64,000 nt of DNA from an uncultured Rhodospirillaceae bacterium (GCA_937927415.1 CALBDS010000004.1:434001-498000); one strand, 5' to 3'. Counted from the first letter of the stretch, positions 47,792 to 57,134 are shown. The notes: generated by a model from the sequence alone, not told the origin. Made by a program: numbers and translations.

Positions 47792-48286
47792 ATGAAAACG
47801 GGCCTGACGGTGATGATGGGATCCCTGGCGGCGGCCATGCTGGCGGCCACCCCGGCGCTGGCATTGGATGTGAAGGAGGAGGCCGTCATCGATGCCCCCA
47901 TCCAAAAAGTCTGGCAGCAGGTGACCGAATTCTGCGCCATCTCCGGCTGGCACCCCGCGGTGGAAAAGTGCGAACTGCGTGACGGCAGCGGCAAGAAGCC
48001 GGAACGGGTCATCACCCTGAAGGGCGGGGGCACCATCGAAGAACAGCTTCTGTCCATCACCGCCAGCCGCCGCACGCTGCGCTACAGCCTGCTGTCCGGG
48101 CCGCTGCCGGTGGCGAACTACACCGCCACCATCGCCCTGACCGCGGGGACCAAGACCAGCACCACCGTCATCTGGTCGTCCCATTTCGACGCCAAGGGTG
48201 CGTCCGACGACGAGGCGCGCAAGACCATCTCCGGCGTCTACACCAGCGGCCTCCAAGGGCTGAAGGCCAAGCTGGAACAGCACTGA
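47792..48286 (+). CDS. Secreted SRPBCC (START-like) protein
   Basis: The 164-residue protein has an N-terminal signal peptide (MKTGLTVMMGSLAAAMLAAT, cleavage after ALA near residue 24) and an SRPBCC fold (EEAVIDAPIQKVWQQV, FCAISGWHPAVEKCEL), as in MxaD-like periplasmic proteins. It likely binds a hydrophobic ligand, and its role is unknown. A GGAAGG site precedes the ATG. It is convergent with the MgtC-like gene. Confidence 0.82.
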   Translation: MKTGLTVMMGSLAAAMLAATPALALDVKEEAVIDAPIQKVWQQVTEFCAISGWHPAVEKCELRDGSGKKPERVITLKGGGTIEEQLLSITASRRTLRYSLLSGPLPVANYTATIALTAGTKTSTTVIWSSHFDAKGASDDEARKTISGVYTSGLQGLKAKLEQH

Positions 48287-48305
48287 TACGGACGGGCGGT
48301 GCGGC

Positions 48306-49562
48306 TCACCCGATGGTCAGCCCCGCCGCCACCAGCCCCAGCACCGCCACCACCGCCAGCAGCACGGCCGGGTGGCGCCCATGCTGGGCACCGCCGAAGC
48401 CGGCGGCATAAACGGCTTTGGCCAGGTTGTTGGTGGCGGTGGCGATCAGGATCGCCGCCGCCACCCCATGGGGCGACAGGGCTGGCACGCTGCCTTCGAT
48501 CAGGCTGAGGACGAAGGGGTCCACGTCGGCAATCCCCACCACCGCCGACAGGACAAAGATACCCGTCTGGCCGAATTCCGCCTGCGCCCAGCGCGACACC
48601 ACCGCCACCACGATGAACAGCACGGCAAAGATCACCGCCGTGGTCACCTGCAGCGGGTTTTCCACCGGCAGCGCCCGCCCCTCGCCCACCCGCCGGTGCC
48701 GCCACAGCGGGGCGGCCAGCACCACCGCCAGCAGGAACAGCCCCCCCATGGCCGGGGCGATGGCCAGGGCCACATCACGGTTGAACAAAGCGATGATGAA
48801 GGTGATGCGCAGATACATCATCGCCGTCGCCACCACGATCCCCGCCCCCAGCTCGGCCACCGGCGCCCCCGGCTCGGTCAGGCGGCGGGCCAGCACGACG
48901 GTCGTCGCGGTCGAGGAATAAAGCCCGCCCAGCACCGCCGACACGAACACCCCGTGGCGCAGCGGCGCGTACCGCTGGATAAGGTAGCTGGCATAGGAAA
49001 AGCTGCACACCGCCACCACCGCCATCCACGCCTGATACGGCGTGACCGGCACATGGGGGATCACCGGCTCGTGCGGGACCAGCGGCAGGATGACGCCGAT
49101 CAGCACCAGGAACTTGCCGGCGGTATAGACCTCCTCTCCGGGGATCAGGGTGACCAGCCCGTGGAGCCGTTCCCGCGCGCCCAGCAGCAGGGCCGAGGCC
49201 ACGGCCAGCCCCACCGCCGCCCACGGCGGCTGTGTCAGCGCCAGCGGCCCCAGCAGATAGGCCGACAGGCTCGTCACCGGAACGATCAGGGTGGGCAGCG
49301 CGCCCTCGGGGTTGATGACCGCCGCCCGCAGATAGACGGTGTGCCACGTCCCCAGCGCCAGCAACCCCACGGAAAAGGCCGAGGCGTAGCCGGGTTCCAG
49401 CAGGTACAGCGCCCCCCCGGCCAGCGCCAGCAGCGGAAAGGTGCGAACACCCCCCGGTGCCCGCCGGTCGGTGCGCTTGTAGACGTCTTCGAACGCCAGC
49501 CCCAGGAACACCCCCAGCACCAGCGCCAAGCCCAACCGTTCCGCCAGCAGCATCGGTTCCAT
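48306..49562 (-). CDS. MgtC/SapB-family membrane protein (DUF4010)
   Basis: The 418-residue polytopic membrane protein starts with an MgtC/SapB-like segment (RLGLALVLGVFLGLAFE, then RRAPGGVRTFPLLALAGG). The C-terminal part is the DUF4010 region (GGLYSSTATTVVLARR, VVGIADVDPFVLSLIEG). About 12 hydrophobic segments are visible. Function unknown. GGGGAGGG seven bases upstream supports the start. It is divergent from mtgA. Confidence 0.86.
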   Translation of the reverse strand: MEPMLLAERLGLALVLGVFLGLAFEDVYKRTDRRAPGGVRTFPLLALAGGALYLLEPGYASAFSVGLLALGTWHTVYLRAAVINPEGALPTLIVPVTSLSAYLLGPLALTQPPWAAVGLAVASALLLGARERLHGLVTLIPGEEVYTAGKFLVLIGVILPLVPHEPVIPHVPVTPYQAWMAVVAVCSFSYASYLIQRYAPLRHGVFVSAVLGGLYSSTATTVVLARRLTEPGAPVAELGAGIVVATAMMYLRITFIIALFNRDVALAIAPAMGGLFLLAVVLAAPLWRHRRVGEGRALPVENPLQVTTAVIFAVLFIVVAVVSRWAQAEFGQTGIFVLSAVVGIADVDPFVLSLIEGSVPALSPHGVAAAILIATATNNLAKAVYAAGFGGAQHGRHPAVLLAVVAVLGLVAAGLTIG

Positions 49563-49688
49563 GCCGGCCCTCCCCTTCGCGTTTTGGGGAATCATGCCGC
49601 AAGCGGAAGCGGGGCGCCAGCCGTGGGGATGGTCCACGGCACGGGAAGATGGCACTCTCCCATCGCAGAAGCGACGAAAGAGAGGCGT

Positions 49689-50369
49689 ATGCGCAAGGCT
49701 CTGCGGATCATAGCGGCGGTGCTGCTGGCGGTGGCCGCGGTCAGCATCGGCTGGGTGGCGCTGTACCGGGTGGTGCCGCCGCCGGTCACCCCGCTGATGC
49801 TGATCCGCGCCGCCGACGGGGCCGGCATCGCCAAGGACTGGGTGCCGCTGGACAGCATCGCGCCCGCCCTGGTCACCGCCGTCATCGCGGCGGAGGACAC
49901 CCGGTTCTGCGGCCATTCCGGGTTCGACTGGGCGGCGATCCAGGACGCGCTGGACGACAACGGCGAGGGCGGGCCGGTGCGCGGCGGCAGCACCATCAGC
50001 CAGCAGACGGCCAAGAACGCCTTTCTGTGGCCGGGCCGCACCTGGGTGCGCAAGGGGGCGGAGGCCGGATTCACCGTGCTGATGGAAGCTCTATGGCCCA
50101 AGCGGCGGGTGATGGAGGTCTATCTGAACGTCATCGAATGGGGCGACGGCCTTTATGGCGCCGAAGCGGCGGCGCAGGCCTGGTTCCACAAGCCCGCCGC
50201 GGCCCTGACCCGGCGGGAGGCGGCGCTGCTGGCGGTGGTCCTGCCCAACCCGCGGCGCTGGTCGCCGGCGGCCCCGACACCCTTCATCGCCCGACGGGCG
50301 GGGATCATCGAAACGCGCATGGGTGTGGTGCGCCGCCAGGGGCTGGACGGGTGCGCCACGGGCGGTTGA
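49689..50369 (+). CDS. mtgA: Monofunctional biosynthetic peptidoglycan transglycosylase
   Basis: The 226-residue protein is a GT51 glycosyltransferase with an N-terminal membrane anchor (IIAAVLLAVAAVSIGWVAL). It polymerises lipid II into glycan strands. AAEDTRFCGHSGFD contains the catalytic Glu and GGSTISQQTAKN is the second family motif, followed by KRRVMEVYLNVIEWGDGLYG (split here at 20 or fewer). No transpeptidase domain follows, hence monofunctional. It precedes lysS by 70 bases. Confidence 0.94.
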   Translation: MRKALRIIAAVLLAVAAVSIGWVALYRVVPPPVTPLMLIRAADGAGIAKDWVPLDSIAPALVTAVIAAEDTRFCGHSGFDWAAIQDALDDNGEGGPVRGGSTISQQTAKNAFLWPGRTWVRKGAEAGFTVLMEALWPKRRVMEVYLNVIEWGDGLYGAEAAAQAWFHKPAAALTRREAALLAVVLPNPRRWSPAAPTPFIARRAGIIETRMGVVRRQGLDGCATGG

Positions 50370-50439
50370 CCGCACGGCGGTCCTGACATTAGGGTCCGCA
50401 GGTCCGATGACCTTTACACAGTGACAAGGCGTTTTCACC

Positions 50440-52008
50440 ATGATCCCGGAACAGGAACTGGCGTTGCAGGCAAAGGCGTGGCCGTTCGAGGAAGCGCGCA
50501 AACTGGTGGCGCGCTTCGCCAAAGCCCCGCCGGCCAAAGGCTATGTCCTGTTCGAGACGGGATACGGCCCGTCGGGCCTGCCCCACATCGGCACCTTCGG
50601 CGAGGTGGCGCGCACCACCATGGTGCGGCAGGCGTTCCAGCGCATGTCCGATCTGCCCACCCGCCTGTTCGCCTTTTCCGACGACATGGACGGGCTGCGC
50701 AAGGTGCCGGACAACATCCCCAACCGGGAGATGGTGGCCCAGCATCTGGGCAAGCCGCTGACCCAGGTGCCCGACCCGTTCGGCACCCACGACAGCTTCG
50801 GCGCCCACAACAACGCGCGCCTGCGCGCGTTCCTCGATTCGTTCGGCTTCGAGTACGAGTTCCAGTCCTCCACCGACTGGTACACCTCGGGCCGCTTCGA
50901 CGAGGCGCTGCTGAAGGTTCTGCAGCATTACGATGAGATCATGGCGGTGATGCTGCCGACCCTGGGGGCCGAGCGGCAGCAGAGCTACAGCCCGTTCCTG
51001 CCCGTGTCCCCCACCACCGGACGGGTGCTGCAGGTGCCGGTTCTGGAGCGCAACACCGACGCCGGCACCATCGTGTTCGAGGACGAGGACGGGAAGAAGG
51101 TCGAGGTTCCCGTCACCGGCGGCCATGTGAAGCTGCAATGGAAGCCCGACTGGGGCATGCGCTGGTACGCGCTGGGCGTCGATTACGAAATGGCCGGCAA
51201 GGATCTGATCCCGTCGGTGGAACTGGCCGGCAAGATCGCCCGCATCCTGGGCGGCACCCCGCCGGAGGGGTTCAATTACGAACTCTTCCTCGACGACAAG
51301 GGGCAGAAGATCTCCAAATCCAAGGGCAACGGCCTGACGCTGGAGGAATGGCTGGCCTATGCCCCGCCGGAGAGCCTGGCGCTCTACATGTGGCAGAAGC
51401 CGCGGGCGGCCAAGCGGCTGTTCTTCGACGTGATTCCCCGCGCGGTGGACGAATACATCACCTTCACCTCCAAGTTCCCCAAGGAGGATCCGGCCAAGCA
51501 GCTTGAGAACCCGGCGTGGAGCATCCACAACGGCGCGCCGCCGGCGGTGCGCGCCGATCTCAGCTTCGGCCTGCTGCTCAATCTGGCCGGTGCCGCGAAC
51601 GCGGAAAGTACGGAGGTGATGTGGGGCTTCATCAGCCGTTACGCCCCCGAAGCGACCCCGGAAAACAGCCCGTTCCTGGACCGCTTGGCCGGCTATGCCG
51701 TGCGCTATTACCAGGACCGGGTGAAGCCGGAAAAGACCTACCGCGCCCCCACCGATACCGAACGCGCCGCCCTTACCGACCTGCTGGCCGCCTTGGACGC
51801 GCTGCCCGCCGGATCCAAGGCCGACGTGATCCAAAACGAGGTGTTCGAGGTGGGCAAGCGCCACGGCTTCACCGAGTTGCGCGCGTGGTTCCAAGCCCTG
51901 TACGAAATCCTTCTGGGCCAGACCACCGGCCCCCGCATGGGTTCGTTCATCGAACTCTACGGCATCGAGGAAACCAAGGCGCTGATCCGCGAAAAGCTGG
52001 GCGCCTGA
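50440..52008 (+). CDS. lysS: Lysyl-tRNA synthetase, class I
   Basis: The 522-residue enzyme attaches lysine to its tRNA. It belongs to the class I type found in archaea, spirochaetes and most alphaproteobacteria: the HIGH-like motif is HIGTFGE near residue 49 and the KMSKS motif is KISKSKGNG near residue 290. The C-terminal anticodon-binding domain is all-helical. This class I enzyme is diagnostic of the host lineage. It is preceded by mtgA and followed by a hairpin repeat. Confidence 0.97.
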   Translation: MIPEQELALQAKAWPFEEARKLVARFAKAPPAKGYVLFETGYGPSGLPHIGTFGEVARTTMVRQAFQRMSDLPTRLFAFSDDMDGLRKVPDNIPNREMVAQHLGKPLTQVPDPFGTHDSFGAHNNARLRAFLDSFGFEYEFQSSTDWYTSGRFDEALLKVLQHYDEIMAVMLPTLGAERQQSYSPFLPVSPTTGRVLQVPVLERNTDAGTIVFEDEDGKKVEVPVTGGHVKLQWKPDWGMRWYALGVDYEMAGKDLIPSVELAGKIARILGGTPPEGFNYELFLDDKGQKISKSKGNGLTLEEWLAYAPPESLALYMWQKPRAAKRLFFDVIPRAVDEYITFTSKFPKEDPAKQLENPAWSIHNGAPPAVRADLSFGLLLNLAGAANAESTEVMWGFISRYAPEATPENSPFLDRLAGYAVRYYQDRVKPEKTYRAPTDTERAALTDLLAALDALPAGSKADVIQNEVFEVGKRHGFTELRAWFQALYEILLGQTTGPRMGSFIELYGIEETKALIREKLGA

Positions 52009-52014
52009 AACGAC

Positions 52015-52075
52015 GGGTTCCAAGGGCCATCCGGCCCTTGGCCGGGGAAGCGCGAAGGGCCGGGAAGCCCCTTCG
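52015..52075 (+). repeat. Intergenic hairpin repeat (GGGTTCCAAGGGCC family) after lysS
   Basis: GGGTTCCAAGGGCC-N4-GGCCCTTGG is followed by an imperfect GCGAAGGG...CCCTTCGC hairpin. It starts six bases after the lysS stop codon and lies between lysS and the convergent M48 gene. It is related to units at 6701 (minus), 17598 and 30764. Confidence 0.75.
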
Positions 52076-52078
52076 CCC

Positions 52079-53542
52079 TCACCCGCCGGTGATGATCTTC
52101 ACCCCCCGCCCGGGCACCAATTCCGTGCCCGGCGGCACATTGTTGATGATCCGAAACAACTCCTCGGCATAAGCCTGCCGCGGCATCTGCGCCACAAACC
52201 CTTCCACCGTATCCCCCGGCCGAACCACGACCACCCGCACGCGGGCGGGCTGCAGCGCCGCGGCCTCGGCTTGCGTCAACGGGCGCAGGCTGGCCGCGGT
52301 CTGGCGGAACAGGGGATCGGCCTGCCCCAGCCGCCCCGCCGGAGCCAGAAAGGTGAAGCGGTAAACGGTGCGGGCATCCCACCGCACCGCCACCAGCCGC
52401 ACATCGGCGGTCCCGGCGTCGGTCTGGGTGCGGGTGATGCCGGTGGCGGCGGGGCGGCCGGCGATGGTCAGCGGCTCCACCGCCTGAAGCGGCACATTGC
52501 CGGCCCAGCCGCGCACCAGATAATCCACCGGATCGCCGATGCCGCCCGAAACGGCGCCGCCGTCGAAGGACACCGCCAGCCCGTTCGGCCCCTTGCCCAC
52601 CACCTCGTCGGCGCCGTTCAACAGGCTGAAGCCGCGCGGCACCTCGAACCGCAGCCCCAGCACCGGATGAGCAAAGACGGTTTCGCGGACGAAACCATTT
52701 TCCGGACTGTCCCCCCACACCATGCCGTCCACCGCCTGGACGTACGGAGCGGTGGGCCGTTGCCCGCCGGGCGGGTAGCGGCGGGCCTGCTGGGCCGCCA
52801 GGTTCACCCGCTCCTCCGTGGCCGGATGGCTGGCGAAAAGGTCGAAACCACCGCTGTTGTTTCCAGACCGTAATGATGTGTACTGCTCGTACCGGCGCAA
52901 GGTTTCGAGGAAGGTGGCCTGGGCGAACGGGTCGTAACCGGCCCGCGCCAGGGTTTCCACACCCAGCGAGTCGGCCTCCAGTTCCTGTTCACGGGAATAG
53001 CTGGCGAGCATGGCCCCCGATCCCAGGTTCAGCAGTTGCGCGATGGTGGCGTCCCCCAGCGCCATCCCTACCCCGGCGGCCAACATATCGGTGATGGTGG
53101 AGCGGGTGGCGCGGGCCACCGAATGGCGGGCGGTGACGTGGCCGATTTCATGGGCCAGCACACCGGCCACCTCCGCCTCGTCGTTGGCCAGGACCAGCAG
53201 GCCGCGGGTGACATAGACATAGCCGCCCGGCAGGGCGAAGGCGTTCACCACGTCGCTGTCGAGCACGGTGAAGTGCCAGTCGAAATTCGGCTGGGCGGAC
53301 ACCGCGGCCAGACGGCGCCCCAGATCCGCCACCCAGCCGGACAGGCGGGCGTCCTTCACCACGCCGCCGAACTGGGCAACGACCTTGGGGTGCTGCTCCG
53401 CCCCCATTGCCGCGTCCTGATTGAGGGGGATCAGGTCGATCAGCCCGGCCTGCGCCCCCGCCGGTTGGAAGCCGGCCGCCAGAACGGCGACCATCGCGGC
53501 GGCGGCGGTGCGTTTCAGAAACGAACGGAAGAACAGAGGCAT
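52079..53542 (-). CDS. M48-family metalloprotease with LysM-like C-terminus
   Basis: The 487-residue BepA/YfgC-like protein has a signal peptide (AAAAMVAVLAAGFQPAGAQA) and a zinc-metalloprotease domain with the HEIGHVTARH motif near residue 140 and the third ligand Glu in SREQELEADSLG. A second region after residue 250 is unlike the usual TPR end and finishes with a LysM-like segment VVVRPGDTVEGF...ELFRIINNVPPGTELVPG. It likely works on periplasmic or outer-membrane proteins. The ribosome-binding site is weak. It is divergent from the SNase-like gene. Confidence 0.87.
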   Translation of the reverse strand: MPLFFRSFLKRTAAAAMVAVLAAGFQPAGAQAGLIDLIPLNQDAAMGAEQHPKVVAQFGGVVKDARLSGWVADLGRRLAAVSAQPNFDWHFTVLDSDVVNAFALPGGYVYVTRGLLVLANDEAEVAGVLAHEIGHVTARHSVARATRSTITDMLAAGVGMALGDATIAQLLNLGSGAMLASYSREQELEADSLGVETLARAGYDPFAQATFLETLRRYEQYTSLRSGNNSGGFDLFASHPATEERVNLAAQQARRYPPGGQRPTAPYVQAVDGMVWGDSPENGFVRETVFAHPVLGLRFEVPRGFSLLNGADEVVGKGPNGLAVSFDGGAVSGGIGDPVDYLVRGWAGNVPLQAVEPLTIAGRPAATGITRTQTDAGTADVRLVAVRWDARTVYRFTFLAPAGRLGQADPLFRQTAASLRPLTQAEAAALQPARVRVVVVRPGDTVEGFVAQMPRQAYAEELFRIINNVPPGTELVPGRGVKIITGG

Positions 53543-53578
53543 GGGACGGCCCTGGCGACGATGGACTATGGTCACATC

Positions 53579-54391
53579 ATGAACCCCCCGATGCCCCGCC
53601 TTGTTCCCCTCTTGTGGCTGATCGTGCTGCTGGCGGCGGTAACGCCGACGCACGCGGGGGCGGAGACGGTGCGCGCCGCCGCGGTGGTGGACGGCGACAC
53701 CCTGCGGCTGGAGGATGGCCGGGTGCTGCGGCTGTCGGGTATCGACGCCCCGCGCCCGCCCGCCGGGGCCGATCCCGCCCGCCGCTGGCCGCTGGCGGAG
53801 GGGGCCGCCGCCCTGCTCGGCGACCTGACCGCCGGGCAACCGCTGTCCCTGGCGGTGGAGGTGGCGGAGGATCGTTACGGCCGCGTTCTGGCCCAGGTGA
53901 CGCGCGAAGACGGCCTGTGGATCCAGGGGGAGATGCTGCGCCGCGGGCTGGCCCGCGTGCAGACCCGCGCCGATGCCCACGCCCGCACGCCCGAAATGCT
54001 GACGGTGGAGGCGGAGGCCCGCGCCGCCCGCCGCGGCCTGTGGCGCACCCGCGCCTATGCCGTGCGCGATGCCGCCGACACCGCCCGCCTGTCCCGCGAC
54101 CGCGACAGTTTCCAAGTGGTGGAGGGCACGGTGGTGAGCGCCGCCAAGGTCAAGAACCTGATCTACCTGAATTTCGGCAGCGATTGGCGGGAGGACACCA
54201 CCGTGTCCATCGACAGCGCCGCCGCCAAGGCGTGCGCGCGCGCCGGGCTGGACCCGCTGGCGCTCCAGGGACGGATGGTGCGGGTGCGCGGCTGGGTGAC
54301 GGAGCGCAACGGCCCGATGATCGCCGTCACCCACCCCGAACAGATCGAGCGCATCGACGCGCCGTCCGATATCATACCGGAAACGGAATGA
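53579..54391 (+). CDS. Secreted thermonuclease-like (SNase-fold) protein
   Basis: The 270-residue protein has a signal peptide (LVPLLWLIVLLAAVTPTHAGA) and an SNase/OB-fold domain. The first region is AVVDGDTLRLEDGR and then LSGIDAPR, where the catalytic Asp-Arg pair sits, and EDRYGRVLAQV follows with the next Arg. The start is ambiguous: ATGs at 53561, 53579 and 53591 lack strong ribosome-binding sites. A further C-terminal OB-like domain (LQGRMVRVRGWVTERNG) extends it beyond the usual nuclease. The dispersed repeat begins six bases after its stop codon. Confidence 0.82.
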   Translation: MNPPMPRLVPLLWLIVLLAAVTPTHAGAETVRAAAVVDGDTLRLEDGRVLRLSGIDAPRPPAGADPARRWPLAEGAAALLGDLTAGQPLSLAVEVAEDRYGRVLAQVTREDGLWIQGEMLRRGLARVQTRADAHARTPEMLTVEAEARAARRGLWRTRAYAVRDAADTARLSRDRDSFQVVEGTVVSAAKVKNLIYLNFGSDWREDTTVSIDSAAAKACARAGLDPLALQGRMVRVRGWVTERNGPMIAVTHPEQIERIDAPSDIIPETE

Positions 54392-54397
54392 TACCAT

Positions 54398-54508
54398 CCA
54401 GCGTAAAGCCTGACAGATCAGGCTTTACGCCCGCCCTCAAACGGCGGGCGCGGCCATCCGGCCGCTTGCCTTCGTGGGCATGTGCCCACGGGGCCGCGGT
54501 CGCGGCCC
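54398..54508. repeat. 111-bp dispersed hairpin repeat, copy 2
   Basis: It matches 30609-30719 with five differences. Hairpins are GCGTAAAGCCTGA-caga-TCAGGCTTTACGC, CGCCCGCC-ctcaaac-GGCGGGCG (only in this copy), GCGGCC-atcc-GGCCGC, GTGGGCA-tg-TGCCCAC and GGGCCGCG-gt-CGCGGCCC. ATACCAT flanks it on both sides (54391-54397 and 54509-54515), which could be a target-site duplication. Confidence 0.9.
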
Positions 54509-54518
54509 ATACCATTTG

Positions 54519-55523
54519 TCAGTGTTTTTCCTCACGGAACGGGCGGGCCAGCAGGGCGGCGATGGCGTCGTCCAGACCGGCCCCGTGGTTGAGGATGGCG
54601 TCCACCGCGGCGCAGATGGGCATGTCCACCCCCAGCCGCCCGGCCAACGCCACCACGGCGCGGGCGGTGTAGACCCCCTCGGCCACCGAACGGCGTTCGC
54701 CCAGCACCTCGTCCAGGGTGCGCCCGGCACCCAGCGCCGCCCCCAACGACATGTTGCGCGATTGCAGACTGGAGCAGGTCAGCGTCAGATCCCCCAGCCC
54801 CGACAGGCCCATCAGCGTTTCCGCCCGCCCGCCCAGCGCCAGCGCCAGTCGGGTGATTTCCGCCAGACCGCGGGTGATGAGGGCGGCGCGGGCGTTGTCG
54901 CCCAGCGTGCGCCCCTCGACCACACCGCAGGCGATTGCCAGCACGTTCTTGACCGCACCGCCCACCTGCGCCCCGATCACATCGCCCGACAGGTAGGGGC
55001 GGAAGGTGCGGCTGCCCAGCGATTCCACCAGCCGCGCGCCCAGCACCGTGTCGGTGCAGGCCAGGGTGACGGCGGTGGGCAGGCCGCGCGCCACCTCGGC
55101 GGCAAAGGTGGGGCCGGACAGGACGGCGACGGGGGTACCGGCGGGCAGAGCGGCGGCCACCGCCTCGCTCATCAGCGACTGGGTGGCGATTTCGATGCCC
55201 TTGGCGCAGATCACCGCCGGGGCGCCGGGCTTCCAATGGGGGGCCAGCCGCTGGCAGACGGTGCGCAGGTGCTGGGCCGGGGCCACCAGCATCACCGCGT
55301 CGGCCCCGGCCACCACCGAGTCGTCGCCCGTGGCGGTCAAAGCGGCGGGCAAGGGCACACCGGGCAGATAGTCGCGGTTCTCGTGGTCGCGGTTGATGGC
55401 CTCCACCACCGCCGGTTCGCGCGCCCACAACACGGCATCGCGCCCGGCGCGCAAGGCCGCCAGCGCCACCGCCGTGCCCCAGGCCCCGCCGCCGATCACG
55501 GCGATGCGGCTGAACTCACCCAT
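54519..55523 (-). CDS. gpsA: Glycerol-3-phosphate dehydrogenase [NAD(P)+]
   Basis: The 334-residue enzyme reduces dihydroxyacetone phosphate to sn-glycerol 3-phosphate for phospholipids. The NAD(P) motif is GGGAWGTAVA near residue 12. KGIEIATQSLMSE, LSGPTFAAEVARG and GGAVKNVLAIACGVVEG are the family segments; the last contains the catalytic Lys. The start ATG has an AGGG site; an upstream in-frame reading would add nine residues. It lies 39 bases after tsaD on the same strand, a common alphaproteobacterial pairing. Confidence 0.95.
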   Translation of the reverse strand: MGEFSRIAVIGGGAWGTAVALAALRAGRDAVLWAREPAVVEAINRDHENRDYLPGVPLPAALTATGDDSVVAGADAVMLVAPAQHLRTVCQRLAPHWKPGAPAVICAKGIEIATQSLMSEAVAAALPAGTPVAVLSGPTFAAEVARGLPTAVTLACTDTVLGARLVESLGSRTFRPYLSGDVIGAQVGGAVKNVLAIACGVVEGRTLGDNARAALITRGLAEITRLALALGGRAETLMGLSGLGDLTLTCSSLQSRNMSLGAALGAGRTLDEVLGERRSVAEGVYTARAVVALAGRLGVDMPICAAVDAILNHGAGLDDAIAALLARPFREEKH

Positions 55524-55562
55524 GCCCCTGCCCTCTTCGTGCGACATCATGGCCTTTATCCG

Positions 55563-56636
55563 TCACGCCTTGCGCCCAGCCCCCACCCCGTCGCGGCCGA
55601 TGGCCGGGCGGGCGGTGGGGTCCAGGGGCCAGCGCGGGCGGGGGGCGAAATCCAGCGCATCGCTGTCCCCCAGCCGCAGCCGTTCGATCCCCGCCCAGGC
55701 GATCATGGCGGCGTTGTCGGTGCACAGACCCAGCGGCGGGGCGACGAAACGCAGCCCTTCCCGCTGGGCCAGCGACGACAGCCGCGCCCGCAGCGTTTTG
55801 TTGGCGGCCACCCCGCCCGCCACCACCAGCGCCGTGCCGTCCGGATGATCGGTGCGGAAGGCGCGGATGGCCCGCTTGCAGCGGTCGGCCATCACCTCGG
55901 CCACCGTGGCCTGGAAGGCGGCGGCCAGATCGTTGCGGTCGGCCTCGCTCAACGGCCGGGGCAGATCCTCCACCTGCCGGCGCATCGCCGCCTTCAGCCC
56001 GGAGAACGAGAAATCGCAGCCCGGACGCCCGACCATGGGCCGCGGCAGATCGAACCGGGCGGGATCGGTGGCCAGGGCGGCGGCCCGCTCCACCTGCGGC
56101 CCGCCGGGATAGCCCAGACCCAGCAGCTTGGCGGTCTTGTCGAACGCCTCCCCCACCGCGTCGTCGATGGTGGTGCCCAGGCGGCGGTAACGGCCGACAC
56201 CTTCCACCGCCAGCAACTGGCAATGGCCGCCCGACACCAGCAGCAGCAGATAGGGGAATTCCACCCCATCGGTCAGCCGCGCCGTCAGCGCGTGCCCTTC
56301 CAGATGGTTGACGGCGACGAAGGGCAGACCCGCCGCTGCGGCCATGGCCTTGGCCGTCATCACCCCGACGATCACCCCGCCGATCAGGCCGGGACCGCCG
56401 GTGGCGGCGATGGCGTCCAGATCCCCGAGTCGCAGGCCGGCGGTGTCCAGCGCCTGCCGGATCAGCCCGTCCAGGTATTCCAGATGCGCCCGCGCGGCGA
56501 TTTCCGGCACCACGCCGCCATAGGGCGTGTGCTCGTCCAACTGCGACAGCACCACGTTGGCGCGGATCTCGCGGGCATCGGTCACGACGGCGGCGGCGGT
56601 TTCATCGCAACTCGTCTCGATCCCCAGAACGATCAC
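55563..56636 (-). CDS. tsaD: tRNA N6-adenosine threonylcarbamoyltransferase
   Basis: The 357-residue Kae1/TsaD protein transfers the threonylcarbamoyl group to A37 of tRNAs that read ANN codons, together with TsaB and TsaE. The ATPase signatures are present: GIETSCDETAAAVV at the N-terminus, NHLEGHALTARL with the metal-binding His residues near residue 110, LLVSGGHCQLL, and VAGGVAANKTLR. The start is GTG. It is upstream of gpsA. Confidence 0.96.
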   Translation of the reverse strand: MIVLGIETSCDETAAAVVTDAREIRANVVLSQLDEHTPYGGVVPEIAARAHLEYLDGLIRQALDTAGLRLGDLDAIAATGGPGLIGGVIVGVMTAKAMAAAAGLPFVAVNHLEGHALTARLTDGVEFPYLLLLVSGGHCQLLAVEGVGRYRRLGTTIDDAVGEAFDKTAKLLGLGYPGGPQVERAAALATDPARFDLPRPMVGRPGCDFSFSGLKAAMRRQVEDLPRPLSEADRNDLAAAFQATVAEVMADRCKRAIRAFRTDHPDGTALVVAGGVAANKTLRARLSSLAQREGLRFVAPPLGLCTDNAAMIAWAGIERLRLGDSDALDFAPRPRWPLDPTARPAIGRDGVGAGRKA

Positions 56637-56690
56637 GGGACTCTATCCTTACAGTTTCGCAACGTTGGCCGGAGTGATCGGGCGGTGAGA

Positions 56691-57134
56691 TCAGGCGGCA
56701 GCCGCCGCTTCCTCCACCCGGGCCTTCAGGGCGGAATTCATCGCCTCGAACCCCTGGCGGATGCGGTCATAGGACGACGCCGGCATCAGTGCGGCCAGAA
56801 CACCGGTGAAGCGTTCCTCGTGATGAAGACGCACGCCGCCGGGCACGGGTTCCAGACGGAAGCTGTGCTCCCCGTCGAACAGGCCGGGCAGCAGCAGCCG
56901 GCCCTTCCACCGCAATTGCCGTTCCGGTTCCGCAATCAGCACGCGGGGGCGGAAGGTCATCACGCGGCCCCCCGGCTGGCGGATCTGAACCCGCAGCCGC
57001 CCGGCCACCGAGGGCGAACCTTCGATGGCAAGGATGAAGGGGTTCCACGCCGGATAATCGGCAAACGCCGTCAGCGTCCGCCAGACGCGGGCGGGATTGG
57101 CGCGGATGTCGATGAAGGTGGCGATCAGATGCAT
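56691..57134 (-). CDS. SRPBCC domain-containing protein
   Basis: The 147-residue protein has a START-like fold starting IDIRANPARVWRTLTAFADYPAWNPF and containing LRWKGRLLLPGLFDGEHSF (split at 20 residues). No signal peptide. It probably binds or transports a hydrophobic ligand; function unknown. The ATG follows a 30-residue unconserved stretch in the same frame. It is divergent from the methyltransferase gene at 57223. Confidence 0.8.
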   Translation of the reverse strand: MHLIATFIDIRANPARVWRTLTAFADYPAWNPFILAIEGSPSVAGRLRVQIRQPGGRVMTFRPRVLIAEPERQLRWKGRLLLPGLFDGEHSFRLEPVPGGVRLHHEERFTGVLAALMPASSYDRIRQGFEAMNSALKARVEEAAAAA

